Below are positions 47,163 through 59,939 of a stretch of 64,000 bases of DNA, one piece after another. Where the stretch lies: contig WPIO01000035.1 of assembly GCA_009760855.2 (NCBI GenBank), positions 1,088,501 to 1,152,500 on the forward strand. Direction: 5' to 3'. Positions within the stretch are counted from its first letter, which is position 1; every line of letters begins with the position of its first letter. The translations under genes were made by a program, and so were the position numbers. The notes under the pieces were generated by a model. That model made no database searches. It was not told the origin of the DNA and saw only the letters and a list, made by a program, of their open reading frames with translations. Source of the DNA: Cristatella mucedo (taxonomy: Eukaryota; Bryozoa; Phylactolaemata; Cristatellidae).

Positions 47163-50100
47163 CTAAACGGCCTCTTTAATGAGCCTAGTGTACGTTTTAA
47201 TTTTTGTAGCAACCGACATGTCCACAAATTTGTCTCCTATGTTCACGATCATTCCACCAATAATAGCCGGGTTTACCTGCAAAAGCAACGGGTCTTGATG
47301 AATCAAGCAAACAGTCAAAGGACAGTTGCGTATTAAGTAAAATACTAACATACCTCAGTATTCAGCTGCAGCACTTGATTTTTCTGCAAAAATCCGTGCA
47401 GGGTTTGCTGCAGTTCCTTCATCGTTTTCTCATCCAGGGGCTAAACAGGAAACGGCACGGTAGCAAACAAATGTGCAAATGCAACCTGTACAGTGACCAG
47501 CACAAGGCAGCAATACATCTATCTGATGATCATCAGCAGTAGCAGCAGCAATGACAGCATTCTTGTGGTTCAGTGACAGGGTGGCATGGACAAAAGAGAT
47601 TCAGTCTATCGGAGAAGATCAAGCTCTGAAGGAAAACCGATGCTATAGGCTCTTCGACCAACTTATCACACACATTTTATATTCAAACAATAAGCTTTCA
47701 TCCCATAATTATGATACCGTAGATACAAATATATATATCATTTGTATAGCGGCCCCAAGAGAACTTAATCCTGGGCAGCTTAGAGATAATCGAGGAGAAC
47801 AAATGTACCTCAATCAAAGGCGAAGTCTAACTCCTGATGGCTAGACACATTAACATTAACAAGTGGCAAGCACACTGGTTCCAAAATAAGAGTGGAGAGG
47901 TAAGACCAGTCCCTGCAAGTTTTACTCTCTCGGTCGTAAGCCTTTCCGTCTAAACGACAGATGAGCCGTTTAAAATTGCCCCCAAGGTTGAATGCACACA
48001 CAAATCAGAGAGGTATTTAACAGGAAACCAAAGACCAAAACCTTATAAAAGAAACTGATTTCTCTGATTAAAAATTTCCGTGACTCATTCTCATTGTCTA
48101 GGTATTAGTCAGCACGTAAAGAGATATTTGGAGAGATGGGTCACCACTGGCAACGGTACTACTAAGAGCAAGAAGAATGGTAAGCCGAGATGCCACACTA
48201 GGTAAGGCGGTTGCACGACCTCGGTCCCAAAGTCTTGTCACGACCTCAGTCCCAAAGTCGGGGTTCGAATCCTGGGTGGGCGATCCTTTATATAATAATA
48301 ATAATGATGATAATAATAATAATAATAATGCACTTGATAAAGTGCCCTCAGAGAACTCAATCTCTCTCTAGGCGCTTCACATTTGTTTGCAGCTGCAAGC
48401 GGTGGTGATAGCACTAAAAGGCTTTGCTGTCGCTATACAAAAGAGGCCGTCGAATCAGCTAGTGTTTATTTATTCAATGCCATTTTGAAGCACCTACACC
48501 CAAGTAAACTTAAAACCGACTCATAGGCAGAAATCGCATGCGTTATATAACAGCTTGCATAACGATGTAACTGAACTAGCACAACACAGCCCTACCCTTA
48601 CAGGTAACATCTCCACAATTTACAGTGCCATGCAACTAAGCAGGTTAGACAGCTAGTCAAATGCAATGAAATACTACTACAATAATACTACAGTGCCTAC
48701 CTTAGCCGTGATGACCTTGCAAAGAACCTCTCCTCTGTGAGCACCCATTAAAAGAGAAAAAGCTTTAAGAACCTGGGGAATCTTGTTAAGTCGGCCATTC
48801 TCAGCCAATGCAGCTACAACAAATAAGTGGTTTCCATTAAATCATGATGAAAATTGCAGCCGATCACAGCCACAGTTCTCATCACCACAAATCCGGGACA
48901 CGGCAGCTAAGCTTTTCTCGATAGAATTTAAGGCCACTTCAGCTACCGAGGAGCAAAGCCGAAAACAGATCTCCAAATGAATGATATGACATTGATATTT
49001 CAGCCATTGGATCTAATACATTAACAATTTTTTCAAGGCACTTACAAAATAAGTTCACGGTTAGGTTATTGCAATTTTGCTTCTTCAGGAGTCCTTCGAT
49101 AGCAGCTAAAATTGAAAATAAAAATGGCAAGCTGACACAGGGAAATAACAAACCTGAAACCAAATAAATACGAACACCAAAAGAAGTAGACTGAGATGGT
49201 CGATTTACCAAAGACAATCAGTAAATGCCATAAACATACCTTGCTTAACACTTCTTTTAAGAGTGGGGTCGACAACGAACTCGCGGAACCTTGTGTCACT
49301 TTGCAGCAAGCTCTACAAATCCAAATAGCGACCATCAAAACAAGAATGATCCAATCCCACTGCTACATCACAGCTGCAACGGCATTCTGGGCACTTCACA
49401 CATGTCAGATCAGCATTTCACAAATGCCAGGTTAGCACTTCAAAAAATTACCTGAATACTCTTCAGGTCCTTCTCAACAACCTCTAGCTTTTTTTCCTTA
49501 GTTGCCGCCGAGTAGATGGCATGGGCATACCGGCCATCGACACCGAAGACAGCTACCGGTGGCTATAAAATACAAACCAACCGGTAAATGGGATAAGCAG
49601 TGACTAATAACAACAATAGGACACTAGCAGAAAACCCTAATAATAACAATACTACTAACAGGATACTTGTACAGCACCCTAACTACGAGAAGCCAATCTT
49701 CATCTAGGCACACTAAGAGAAGCCAATCTTCATTTAGGCACATGACATAGAAATCTAATGTATTTCCGTCATTAACTCCACAAGCCTCACAGAATCAGTA
49801 GGCGTTATGTAGGAAAGTTTTCTGGAGTGCAAGACAGTTTTATACAGTGCATTCAATGCGTTTGCGGCTTTCGGGTGCACCAGTTAGCCAACAAGCTTCA
49901 TCTCATACAACAAAGAGAAAGTGAGAAGCACAGCTGAGTGAAGGCATGTGGCAAAGGAAGCATGTCTATTGGTTAGTGACAACATGTACAATTTCAGAAA
50001 ACACACATACAAAGGACAATAATAATAATAATAATAATAATACACTCGATAAAGCACCCTCAGAGATCTCTTTCTAGGTGCTTTACATTTGCTGCAAAGG

Positions 50101-53100
50101 AAACACGATCGAATGGTGAGTGGTATCATTGTTGATAAACAACATGAATACACTAGAGGCACAGCTCAGAAGAGCCAGACAAGAAGCTATGCTCACTGGC
50201 CTAAAGCAGTAAGCTGGTAAGCAGTTTAAATAATTAGGCCTCAGCAAGAGATTGAAGGAGCGTACAAGTAATCAACAAAACCTTAAATTCGATAAGCTGC
50301 TTGATTGTGAGCCAGAATAAGTCAGTGAAATGTGGTGTAATATGGCAATTTTAAAGTTCACAACTGACTAGCCTAGCTGGCTGCTAAGTTTTGCACAAAC
50401 TGTAAATGCACTATTGCACAGGTCGGACGACCTGCAAGTAGTGAGTCACACAGGTCTAGAAGGGATGACACAAATGCACGGACCATCTTGGATGAGCTCC
50501 ATCTAAGCAGACCCAAATTTGTTTAATGTAAAGTAGCTGGAAATAGGTAGATTGCCTGTAGAGCTGATAACGTCGTCAAACAAAAGGCCACTCTCGAACA
50601 GGACACCCACAATTGATGTTAAAGCTACAGGAGAAACGCTAGCCGATCGCATTTAAAAGGTTATTTTTTCCAATGTATGAGTATCACTAGATTTGCCCAT
50701 TACTTGTAAGTTGGTTTTATCGCCATACGGTTTGAGAAGGTTGCAACCGGCAATATGCTGGCCGTGCAAATTTTGGGGATTAGGTTTTCCAACTTCTCAA
50801 TGGTTAAAAGATTAGATCCTTAATGGAAATATGGTCCTTCCAAACAGCAGACATGCACTCCAAATATCCAGTAACTTCAGGCAATCAGCCTAAAACATAA
50901 ACACAATGAAAACCCAAATATATCAACAGGTGAAATTAAAAAATAACCAAACAGCCCTTACGAAGGAGAAGCAGACTCCTGCTGCCAGAAATTTTCAAGC
51001 TCGAGCTGCCTGATGTTAAACGCTGCCCCTAAATACAAAGTTACGGTGGTAATCGTTTTGATGGATGACATATATAATATTTCGTTCCCACAAAGAGCTA
51101 GATGCACATTCGAAGGTGATAAAAATATAATTCCTTCGTATAGCACCCTAAAAGACCTTCAATCTCTATTCAGGCGCTTCACATATGCTGCCACGGGGCT
51201 CGAGCCCACAGCCCCGGTGATCAAATACAACCACCTTGACCTTGGTCGCTAAGTGTGAGCATCTCAACCAGTAGGCAAGCTAAGAAAAGAGTCAAGCTTA
51301 GTTAGCCCAACAGGCTAATTCATATAGTGGCAAAGGAGCCTTTATGGCTATCACCTCTTTCAAGAAGACAGTAGAGAATTACCTACTGCAGGATTCGAAC
51401 CTGCTACCTAAACGCAAAGTGTGAGCCCCTTACTCCGAATAATTTATCACTCTGCCCTCGCTGAGGCTAGCTTTGCAATACACCAGAACATTCCTTGATA
51501 ACTCAAAGAGCTTATATATCAAGAGGCAAGTTTAGGTACGGTACGACAGCACAAGAAAAACACATAAATAACACCAGCAAGTTCATTCAAAAGAGGGACT
51601 AGTAAAACAAAGTCCACTAGGGAGACACCACAGACTGATGAAAGCTGGAAATGCAGATGAATCGTCTGGTGGCACAAGTGCCTTAAAAAGAGCTCAATGA
51701 CAAAAGAGGCACATACCGCAACCAACTTTCCGAGTGACGCCGATGACACCGAGAACCGCCGTACCTTGAAAATAATAAAGGCCGTCTGCAAGCCACCACT
51801 AAATAACACAGCAGCAGTCAATTTACAGGTGCAGGGTAAAGCTTTATATTGAACCACCAGGAAGACGGCACAGAGGATGAGATAAGAAAATGTCAATTCT
51901 GTTGCTCTAGGCAAAGGGGAAACACAGAACATAACAGCAAGGGCCTAGAAGAAGCACATAAGAACCTGTCTAAAAGAATAAAAGAAATCGGCACTTAATT
52001 ACTAATTACCTCTGGAAATCACCCAGATTAAGCAAAGATGATGAGATCGCAGCATATGCATGCCCTCAAGATTTCCGAGGAGGCACTACCGAGAAGTCCA
52101 ACTCTCAGCTCCCGAAGGACGTTAAGTAGCACGAGCTCGGCCAAGATCAGAGCTCACATAACTACATCTACCGTTTCCAAACAGAAAGAAATTAACTGTG
52201 GTTTGCTGAACTGGTCTTATCTTTTTCAAACTCCTTACAAACTCAACAGTTATTTGAAGGTGCCATTAGCGAGGTTTTATCCCTGATCCTGCAATCGCAG
52301 AATAAATAAGTCGATTTTGAGAGGCACCACGGGACTTTACACAGAGAGTGTACAGTACACCCGCTGCAAATCCACGGTGATAGCAATAGCTCAGTTTAGA
52401 CAGAACGTCAGCAACCCATTGACATTTTGTGCAAACAACAGCACAAGCAGCCCGAGGTTAGGCAATCCTAAAAAAAAGAGCAAAAAAGAACACCTATTAA
52501 CTAAAGAACACCACTAAATCAGGGACTACACCAGGCTAACAGAGGTTCTTCCTTCAGCTAGCACCCGCAGCAGCTATCTGCCTGCAATGGAGGCCCACAG
52601 CCGAGACAGCCAGCGCGTTGGTCACCAGAAGGCAACGTGCACGCAGTATACGTAAAGTGCCTAGAAAGAAATTTAGTTATCTTAGGGCGCTATACAAATG
52701 TTTTATTATTAATAATATTAGTAAGACAAGGCCATGGAATGCCTAACCATCCAAAACCACTGGGAAGGTGGTGTGTGGGGCTACCAGGGCAAAAATATAA
52801 ATGGGATAGTTGACTTTAGGTACCAATTTTCATACTAAGCACATACCCACACACGCTAAATGCGACATGTGGAGTCGGGTCATAAGATTTACGGTTTCAC
52901 AAGCTGTCGAAAGCCTCACATACAGTTTGACAGGCTTCGCGGTCCATCGCGGCACAACTGCAGCAAAAGTAAGCTAGCTGCTCACTAAACGAGCGCCGGA
53001 AGCCGATTGTATATCACATGGTCACGGCATGGCTACTAGTAGTCTCAAATGTGAAAATCCATTTACAGAACTCATAAGGTTCCAACTCTACAGCACACAT

Positions 53101-53912
53101 GAGGGTAAAGAAGAACTAGGCATCTCGGATTAACTTCCAGTTGTGACTCGGTAGATCCATTGGGCTAATACTAATACAAATATTCTGCAAAGCAACACAC
53201 ACACAAACACACACACACACACATTATGGACACACACACATTATAGACACACACACACACACACACATTATAGACACACACACACACACATTACAGACAC
53301 ACACACACACACATTATAGACACACACACAGAGTTTATATATACATATAATATATAGCATGACCCTAACTGAGCGGAATCAGTGGACCGATGCAGTCTTG
53401 GAATGTAACGCACAGTCCCGCCAGGAACTGTCGTACCCACGCAGCCAGCACTCCCAAGAATCCCAAGTTATTGAAAACACCCATTGCCGCAAAAGCCAGT
53501 CAGCTCTACTTAGTCCGCCACGAGTGTGAAGAACTGGTGAGAAGGGAGGGCGGGCATTTGACAGTCCGGATTCTCGCCGTGACTAGGCCCGAGGTTTCCT
53601 ATAATGCGTCACCGCACGCGCAATAAAAAATGACACATCCGATAACTACAACTTTGTTCGATAAAACGCGGTGTGAAGAGCAGCAGCGCAGACGTAGGAG
53701 CCGTACTCCAGAGGACGGTTTTAGGTGAGCAGCATGGACAGGACAGAATGCTTCGCGAAATTAGCATAAGCTTTAAAGTACCGGACAAGAGAATTGACGC
53801 TCACATAAAAATGCACTTAGTGAGGAAGGTCTGCGTTATAAACTATAAATGCGGTGCGGAACCATATGAATAGAAGTACTCTTACCGCAGAAACAAACCC
53901 AAAAGAAGCCAT
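47163..53912 (-). CDS. ATP5PO: Mitochondrial ATP synthase subunit O (oligomycin sensitivity conferral protein)
   Basis: OSCP sits on top of F1 and links it to the peripheral stalk of mitochondrial ATP synthase. Eight coding exons give 210 residues: 53886-53912 (MASFGFVSA), 51717-51764 ([16 protein letters not shown]), 49452-49562, 49240-49312, 49046-49105, 48701-48813, 47354-47440 and 47163-47276 (stop TAG). Phases match at every joint and all introns are GT-AG. The first two exons form an Arg/Ser-rich, acid-free presequence. The mature part starts at [20 protein letters not shown], the conserved N-terminal helix region, and ends with the strongly conserved [21 protein letters not shown] block. 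LAENGRL and HRGEV are also family hallmarks. The family is about 210-215 residues, so this copy is complete. Introns hold LINE and SINE pieces and a large (CA)n cluster. Confidence 0.96.
48185..48460 (+). mobile_element. tRNA-derived SINE, family B, interrupted by a LINE tail
   Basis: The head (actaggtaaggcggttgcac, then a gacctc...cccaaagtc block present twice, then ggggttcgaatcctgggtgg) and the body (gctgcaagcggtggtgatag, acaaaagaggccgtcgaatc) are separated by the LINE fragment at about 48292-48386. The B box ggttcgaatcc is canonical. It lies in an ATP5PO intron. Confidence 0.8.
48292..48386 (-). mobile_element. LINE 3' fragment nested in a SINE
   Basis: (AATA)n tail, tgcacttgataaagtgccct and tctctctctaggcgcttcac in minus orientation, about 95 bp. 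It splits a SINE B just after its cgatccttta segment, so it inserted later than the SINE. Confidence 0.8.
50019..50530 (-). mobile_element. 5'-truncated, rearranged LINE copy
   Basis: (AAT)n, tctctttctaggtgctttac, ttgctgcaaaggaaacacga, then diverged coding sequence around 50335-50490 (ttgcacaaactgtaaatgca, ggacgacctgcaagtagtga) that corresponds to the [12 protein letters not shown] region of the reverse transcriptase. The middle part is deleted. In an ATP5PO intron. Confidence 0.7.
51125..51275 (-). mobile_element. tRNA-derived SINE, family A
   Basis: On the minus strand: gagatgctcacacttagcga, ggtcaaggtggttgtatttg, gctgtgggctcgagccccgt (B box), gtgaagcgcctgaatagaga and tcttttagggtgctatacga. 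In an ATP5PO intron. Confidence 0.7.
51330..51450 (-). mobile_element. tRNA-derived SINE, family B (diverged)
   Basis: On the minus strand: aggtagcaggttcgaatcct (canonical B box), then gtgatagccataaaggctcc and the tatatgaattagcct end. Confidence 0.6.
52650..52722 (+). mobile_element. Fragment of the LINE 3' end
   Basis: gtaaagtgcctagaaagaaa, tatcttagggcgctatacaa and a (TTATTA)-type tail; about 70 bp, in an ATP5PO intron. Confidence 0.7.
53190..53330. repeat. (CA)n minisatellite with ATTATAGA spacers
   Basis: Five or more CA runs are separated by a repeated cattatagacacac-type joint, giving a compound repeat in intron 1 of ATP5PO. Confidence 0.9.
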
Positions 53913-56900
53913 GTTGGCTAGACCCGGTTGCCGCTAGCGTACTCAGGAAACGGATGTGACGCCCTAAAAGGTAGTCGGGGAGGCGTGGTGGAGCTAGCTA
54001 GCCGATTTAGCCCGCAGCTAGCTGTTGCTGAGCCTCCACCTTGTGTAACGCTTCGAAAGTGATGGCAAATACTGACGCCTTATGTGTGAAGTCATAATTT
54101 GAAAATGGAGCAGCAAGAGAGAATACTCGATTCTGAATTAATGGAAAATGCCAAACTTAGCCCCAAAGGGCCGCCGCGGCCTCGCCTCCTGGCTCGTGAA
54201 TGTATCTGGCTACCGGGTTCCGAGAAGGCTAAGGTTAAAATTCCTTAACGATTGAAGAATTCACGGAACCCAGCTAACTTCGCAGTTCCTACGTCAAGCA
54301 GCGCATTGACTTTAAGGACCAGTCGCTCACTTATAAGTCCACCCATTCTCTCGCTATAACGTAGCGGTCGCAAATTATACCCAGCCTTCCTATCGTAGCA
54401 CCTGCTTCGCTGACTCTAATCGCCTTAATATGTATTTAAGTAACACCAAACTATTTGGGAACCATGAAATTTGTTTCAATGCTCCCAAAACCAGCAACTC
54501 ATGACCGGCTGACGTAAATACATCGCCCAACTTATCGTTTAAAAGAATGCTAAATCACCAGCTGTTCCTCATAGAATTTGCTCTAGTGGTATAACTTTGA
54601 ATTTATATGCCTAGATGTGCTGATTTTGGGGATATGATTACCACAAATCATTTGATGTGCTCTCTATCGAGCATTTCTGAATGGCCCAGAATGAACACTC
54701 GTTCTCTTACGACGTTATGAGATATTATTTTGTATTCTCATCATTAACCAGTCAGCAAAATACCCGGGAAATCCCGTGCTGTCCTAGTGGCTCAACAACT
54801 ACTTGCGGTGTATTGGAATGCACGAAAAATATAGAAAATGCATCGCAACTTTTCGCATGACCGTGCAAACACTTTAATATAATTTCATTGTATTCTCATT
54901 TTTTACATAAAGTATATCCAGGCAAGTCTTCTATTTCATCTGGTTAGGCTTAAGGATTGTTCGCATACTATCTAGGAATTTTTCTCTGGCACGAGTGATT
55001 CGTTAATGCGGCAGCAAGTGCAACTTGTTTGAGTTTCATGTCTGAAGATCGCTGGACGTTTAAGAATTTATTTGGAAATCTGTCAAACTACAGTCATCCT
55101 TTTCCATGCGTGCGCACGAGTTGATGGAAATGGGTGCATCAGAGACTAACTAAAGATCTTACTAGCTCCCCGGTACCACTATGCTCGACTGAGGTAGTTC
55201 AGCATAGGGACTATACAAATTGTCGAGTGATCCAAAATAGATTATGGCAAGTAGAGTCATAATTTAGTGCTTAACTAGGATATACTGTTGAATTTTAATT
55301 TTTGTAAAGAGCCTCGGTGTCATCGCTGAAAGCACCAACAAGCATATGATAAGGACGACGATACTTCAGAAAGTCGGGTAAGCTATTTTATATAGTTTGC
55401 GAGGATATCCGTTTTGGAGCTTTGATACGTGAAAAGAGCAAGGAGCCGGTAAAGTGGATAAAATGTATCGCGCACAAACGAACCAGAAGAAATTCTCCAC
55501 ACGTTACTGCTGTTCTAAGAACTGCATGCGAAACGGAAAACTGCAACAGCGACAGATTTCGCGACTCAAAATGCTGAAATAGAGTTATACTTATTCGTGT
55601 GGCTTTTTGAAGTGATGAATTGAAAGCCACAGAACAAGTTGATGAAAATTAATAGTGACATTTATTTAAATATATAAAAATGATAGACGAATACATTAAA
55701 ACATATGTACATTTCATAATTTCTTTTATAATCAAGCTACAGAAGGGCTATCCTTAATTGTGATCAAACTTGCCTTGATCAACCAAAGGCAGGCGAATTC
55801 GCATCTATAGTGAAGTTACAATTGGTTTTGATCATGCAATAGCAAAAGGAATGCAAAAATCAATTACCATTGAACTTTAAAAAACAATCAGTAATAGAAA
55901 CCTTAACTCACTTTTGCTAAAACTACGGCTACTTCTGATTCTCCTAGCCCTTGGGCGGTCGAGGCAATGTACGATGTTAGTTCGGTCGCATGGAATGTAA
56001 ATATGCAATGTTGTATTAGCTCTGGATGTAAAGCATGCGAGCCTTGATAAATCAACCTGGCGATAACAACCATTTAAAAAATAATGCGGATCTTCGAGAG
56101 GATGCATTAAACCCACGCAAACGTAGTCCAAATCTAAACAGATCTTTGTCCGAAGTTGAGTGTTATTGCCTATATTTCGGTGCACATGCCGAGGTTGATG
56201 AATTGGATACTTCAAGCAGTAAGCCCACTTGAAGTAAAAGAGGGGTTGGGGGATTATTCTACCGTATTTAACGTACTGTTTTGAGCCATTCATGAGCTCT
56301 CGGTCAAGTAGCGCATTGATGTGAATTGTCAGCATGCCATTAAAACCTCCAGGGCCGCTCTAAAAAAGTTATTTTGTGAATTGGCATTAAATTTAAAATA
56401 AACTTCTAGTAATATGTTACTTGATTTTTAAGCCCATGACTTGTTTGCCATTCATGATGCCAAAATGAATGACTAATTGCTTTACTATAAATAAAGCCAG
56501 CTCTATGGGTGTTTTTTAAGTCATTGGTACTAATTCTGATTCGCATACAGTCCTCGAGATGCAATCCAATAAATGTCGCTACATAGGTGTCTTTTATAAT
56601 AATTATTATTATCTTGGAGCGTTTGCCTCTATGTGACTCATTTGGATGTAATCTCGGTTGGCTCATGAGACTTGGAGACACACTTCGAATACATTGAGGA
56701 CACATAGAAATGGTTAACAGGAATACGAGTGTTGATAGAGACATCGATGGGGCACGTACGACCATGAAAGGAAAATTTTAATAACTGCATGTGCATTTAT
56801 ATATGCAAGTGATTGTAGATCATACTCATATTTAAATAAATAGTGATCGAGCATGCATATAGCCGAGATTAAAGTCACAATTCATCAAATTTCAATTCGG

Positions 56901-58149
56901 AACAAGATGCTCGTTTCCTTCATTCTGAGAGCTAGTAGTGTGACTCGTTGGGAAACCCGTTTGAGGGTGCAGATCAAGCAAAGGATTTTCTAGCTCCACA
57001 TGACATGCACCACTGCCGCGCATTTGCATCTGGTAAGCAAAATCTACAAACAAATTAGTTACAGAATTTTTACTAGCTATATTAGACTGACCAAAAATGA
57101 GGAGATGCGCAAGTTCATCTTTTCGTTGATGTCACAGACGGTGCTCCTTTCAGCACACGAGGGAAATAATGGAAGCATTCAGAATGATAAGAAATAATAC
57201 TAAGCTTTTTGTATATTACACTAAGAGAAATTAATCTATTTAGGTGCTGTACGGATTGTTGCAGTATCAGCAAAAAGCAATAGCCAATTAAAAGCGAGGT
57301 ACCCTGCTTAGTCAAGCAAGCATGTAAAAGCATATTAAAGACTTACAGCCGATGTTAAGCAAGACCCGTGAGTAAAACTTAGTTTCGTAAGTAAAACTTA
57401 GTTAATTATTGCAGGGAAGCTAAGCATGCAGTAAAAAAGACAGGTCCACTGGACAGCTATGCACAAGCATGTCGCTGTGGCCCTTAGACACGGGATGCAC
57501 ACTTTCATAACTCCTAACCACGTACAAGGACACTATTAGGACAGAGCAGAGGCTGCGCGGAACAGGTCCTTATAACCTAAGTTCTTTCTTAAGGACGATA
57601 CGTTAGCTCTATTCACTTTTTCTATGTAGCATACACACGCCTCTTCTTAGATGGCCTTTATTTGAGCTTGTCTAAATAAGCAGCTTCTTAGCGACACACG
57701 AACATAATTTCAACTAGCTACTCGCTTGCAGCGTCCAATAGCTAGCTTGACTGCAGCTGTAAGTGGCATTCTGATATCTGCTGTTAGCGAAACAATTTGC
57801 CTGGCTTGAGAAGTTGCTACGTACTGTGGAATTTACGGTCGATGCCACGATGGTAAACATTGTTCTGCCACGCCACAAATTAAAGTCCTCGCATTTTTAC
57901 CCAGGTTACGTTCGGTTGGCTGGGACAGGACGGCTGCAAGGGTCACCGGCTATGCCAAGGTCTGACCTATGGGCATCGCCGGATGTGCGGTGACGAGAGG
58001 TTACCGGGGCTCTTGGGTAACGGAAGTTGGCTGAGTAAGTCTTGGTGTTGGAGGCTTCCGGTCTCGCCGAGTTATGCACCTGGATGGGTGCAGGCGTGCT
58101 CTGGCGATGCGGCCACGCACAGAAGGCAACGAGTGCCCAAGGTCCGAGT

Positions 58150-58480
58150 GGAGCTGGATAGCACGCTCGTTGTTGTGATTTGTATATTCCGCGTTCCCCG
58201 TGTTGCGTGTTCGTGGCTCCCCCGTGTGTTGGCGTCTTTCGGCGGAAGCTCTCGACTGTTGTGGACGTCGACTCTGACTAGCCAAGCAGTTACTCAGCTA
58301 GCCGGATCTTTAAAGGCGTACGCTCGTACTGCTGGAGCGGAGTCGGTACAACCGCGGGACTTCGGAAGCCGACTGACGAACTAGCACGTTTGATTACTTC
58401 GTCGTCTCGCACCCTTATAGCTTACTTTGTGTAGGATCCCCCTGTAGACTTGTTCAGTTCCCCTGCTGTTGTTGGCGCAT
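58150..58480 (+). repeat. GC-rich dispersed repeat, copy 1
   Basis: It shares with the reverse complement of 59235-59560 the ordered blocks gggcggaagctctc-like, gtggacgtcgact, actcagctagccgg, gcgtacgctcgtactg, gagtcggtacaaccg and agttcccctgctg-like sequence. Its family is unknown; the composition differs from the AT-rich flanks. It may be a terminal part of a retrotransposon or DNA transposon. Confidence 0.6.
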
Positions 58481-58861
58481 GCGATATTATAATGAGGTCT
58501 AACCTGACGGCCACTCGTCTTACCCTAGCTCAGCCGCATGGCGAGCGGCGGCGTGGCCTGAGCATGGCGGGGCTTGGCGGGAATGGCCTCTGACCTCTGG
58601 AACTCGGCTACGCATTTGCATTTAGTCGTGCAGAATTGTAGGGGCGGAACAAAAATTCACGTCATCGGTTGTTTCCAATTTCATTACTTAATTAGTGAGC
58701 TGATTCGTGGTTATTTTTTAATAAGCAGCACGCTTTATTCTCAAGGCTTCCGGAAGAAAATCCAATACTAAAGAAAGAAGTCGAAAGTTCTTCAATACTA
58801 TATTAAGCCCCTCAGTTTTATTTCAAATTAAAGGAAATTTGGACGTAATGATTATAGCTGA

Positions 58862-59020
58862 TTTAACAGCCTATTTTTTATAGCGACAAAAGAGCCTTTA
58901 CGGTTATCACCACCGCCTGCAGCGGCAATACAGGATCACCCACCGCAGAATTCGAACCCACGACCAAGGGACTGAGGTCATGAAAAGCAACCCCCTTAAC
59001 TAGTGTGCTATCACAGTTCA
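58862..59020 (-). mobile_element. tRNA-derived SINE, family B
   Basis: On the minus strand: tgaactgtgatagcacacta, ggtcgtgggttcgaattctg (B box), tgcaggcggtggtgataacc and aaaaataggctgttaaatca. It separates the two GC-rich inverted copies. Confidence 0.75.
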
Positions 59021-59234
59021 CTCGTAAGGTAATTACTTCATCTAAGGTGGTGCATGTTGAATACTTACGTTGAAATACATGATTCGAGTTCACTGGTGCT
59101 GCCTTTTCCCGCTACAGCCCTCAACTATCTACGCCTGTTCTTGGTCGTTACGCGGGCCCTCCGGTAACAATGGTTCAAGGGTGATCGACCGGGTACACAG
59201 CACTTTAGATAATACACATGCATGCGCTAAGCAA

Positions 59235-59560
59235 AAGGGGAACTAGACAGGTCTACAGAGGGAATCCTACCAAGGTAAACTATAGGGGCACGAGAGGACG
59301 CCGTAAGCGCGGCAAACGTGGCAGCGGCTCAGTCGGCTTTCGCAGTCCAGCCGTTGTACCGATTCCGTCCCAACAGTACAAGCGTACGTCGTCCAAGAAC
59401 CGGGTAGCTGAGTACTCTGGGATAGCTGAAGTCGACGTCTACCACAATAGAGAGCTTCCGCCCAAAGAGAGCGAGCACGCCGTCCCAAGTTCCGGTCCTC
59501 GGGCCTCTGGTAGCTGACCCCAGGCTTTGCCCTTCCGGGGCAGGGCGACGCCCAGCCTGA
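59235..59560 (-). repeat. GC-rich dispersed repeat, copy 2 (inverted)
   Basis: The inverted counterpart of 58150-58480, with several substitutions and indels. The open frames on both strands here follow from GC content and are not matched by a known protein. Confidence 0.6.
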
Positions 59561-59939
59561 CATATCGAATGTCAGTGGCTCCGCCTACACTAAGGTACAC
59601 TGTTAAAGGGAAATCTACGCTAAATCTATGCTACAAAGTACAGGTCAAAAAATGGTCACTTATTTCTAATAAATGTGTTAGCACTGGCTTTTAAGGCATT
59701 GAGCAACACTAAGTAATAGCTGGATATTAAATACCCTAGAGCATTATCAATCTAAATAAAAATAATTTGTCTCACCATTTAGTTATTGTGTGATAAGGAA
59801 ATAAATCGTCATTGAAGACAAACTAGACAATGTCCTTTGTTATTAGCGGACCTTCAACTTTGGAATTCAGGTGCATAGTATTGTCCCAGCTCCATGCTGA
59901 CGGTTCTAAAATCACAAAAAGAGCGAATAGGCGCAAAAA

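Noticed and set aside
46812-47336. A 174-codon plus-strand ORF
   Set aside because: It overlaps the last ATP5PO exon and 3' UTR in antisense and has no recognisable content.
57983-58384. A 133-codon plus-strand ORF in the GC-rich repeat
   Set aside because: The sequence recurs inverted at 59235-59560 with indels that do not preserve the frame, so it behaves as a repeat and not as a gene.
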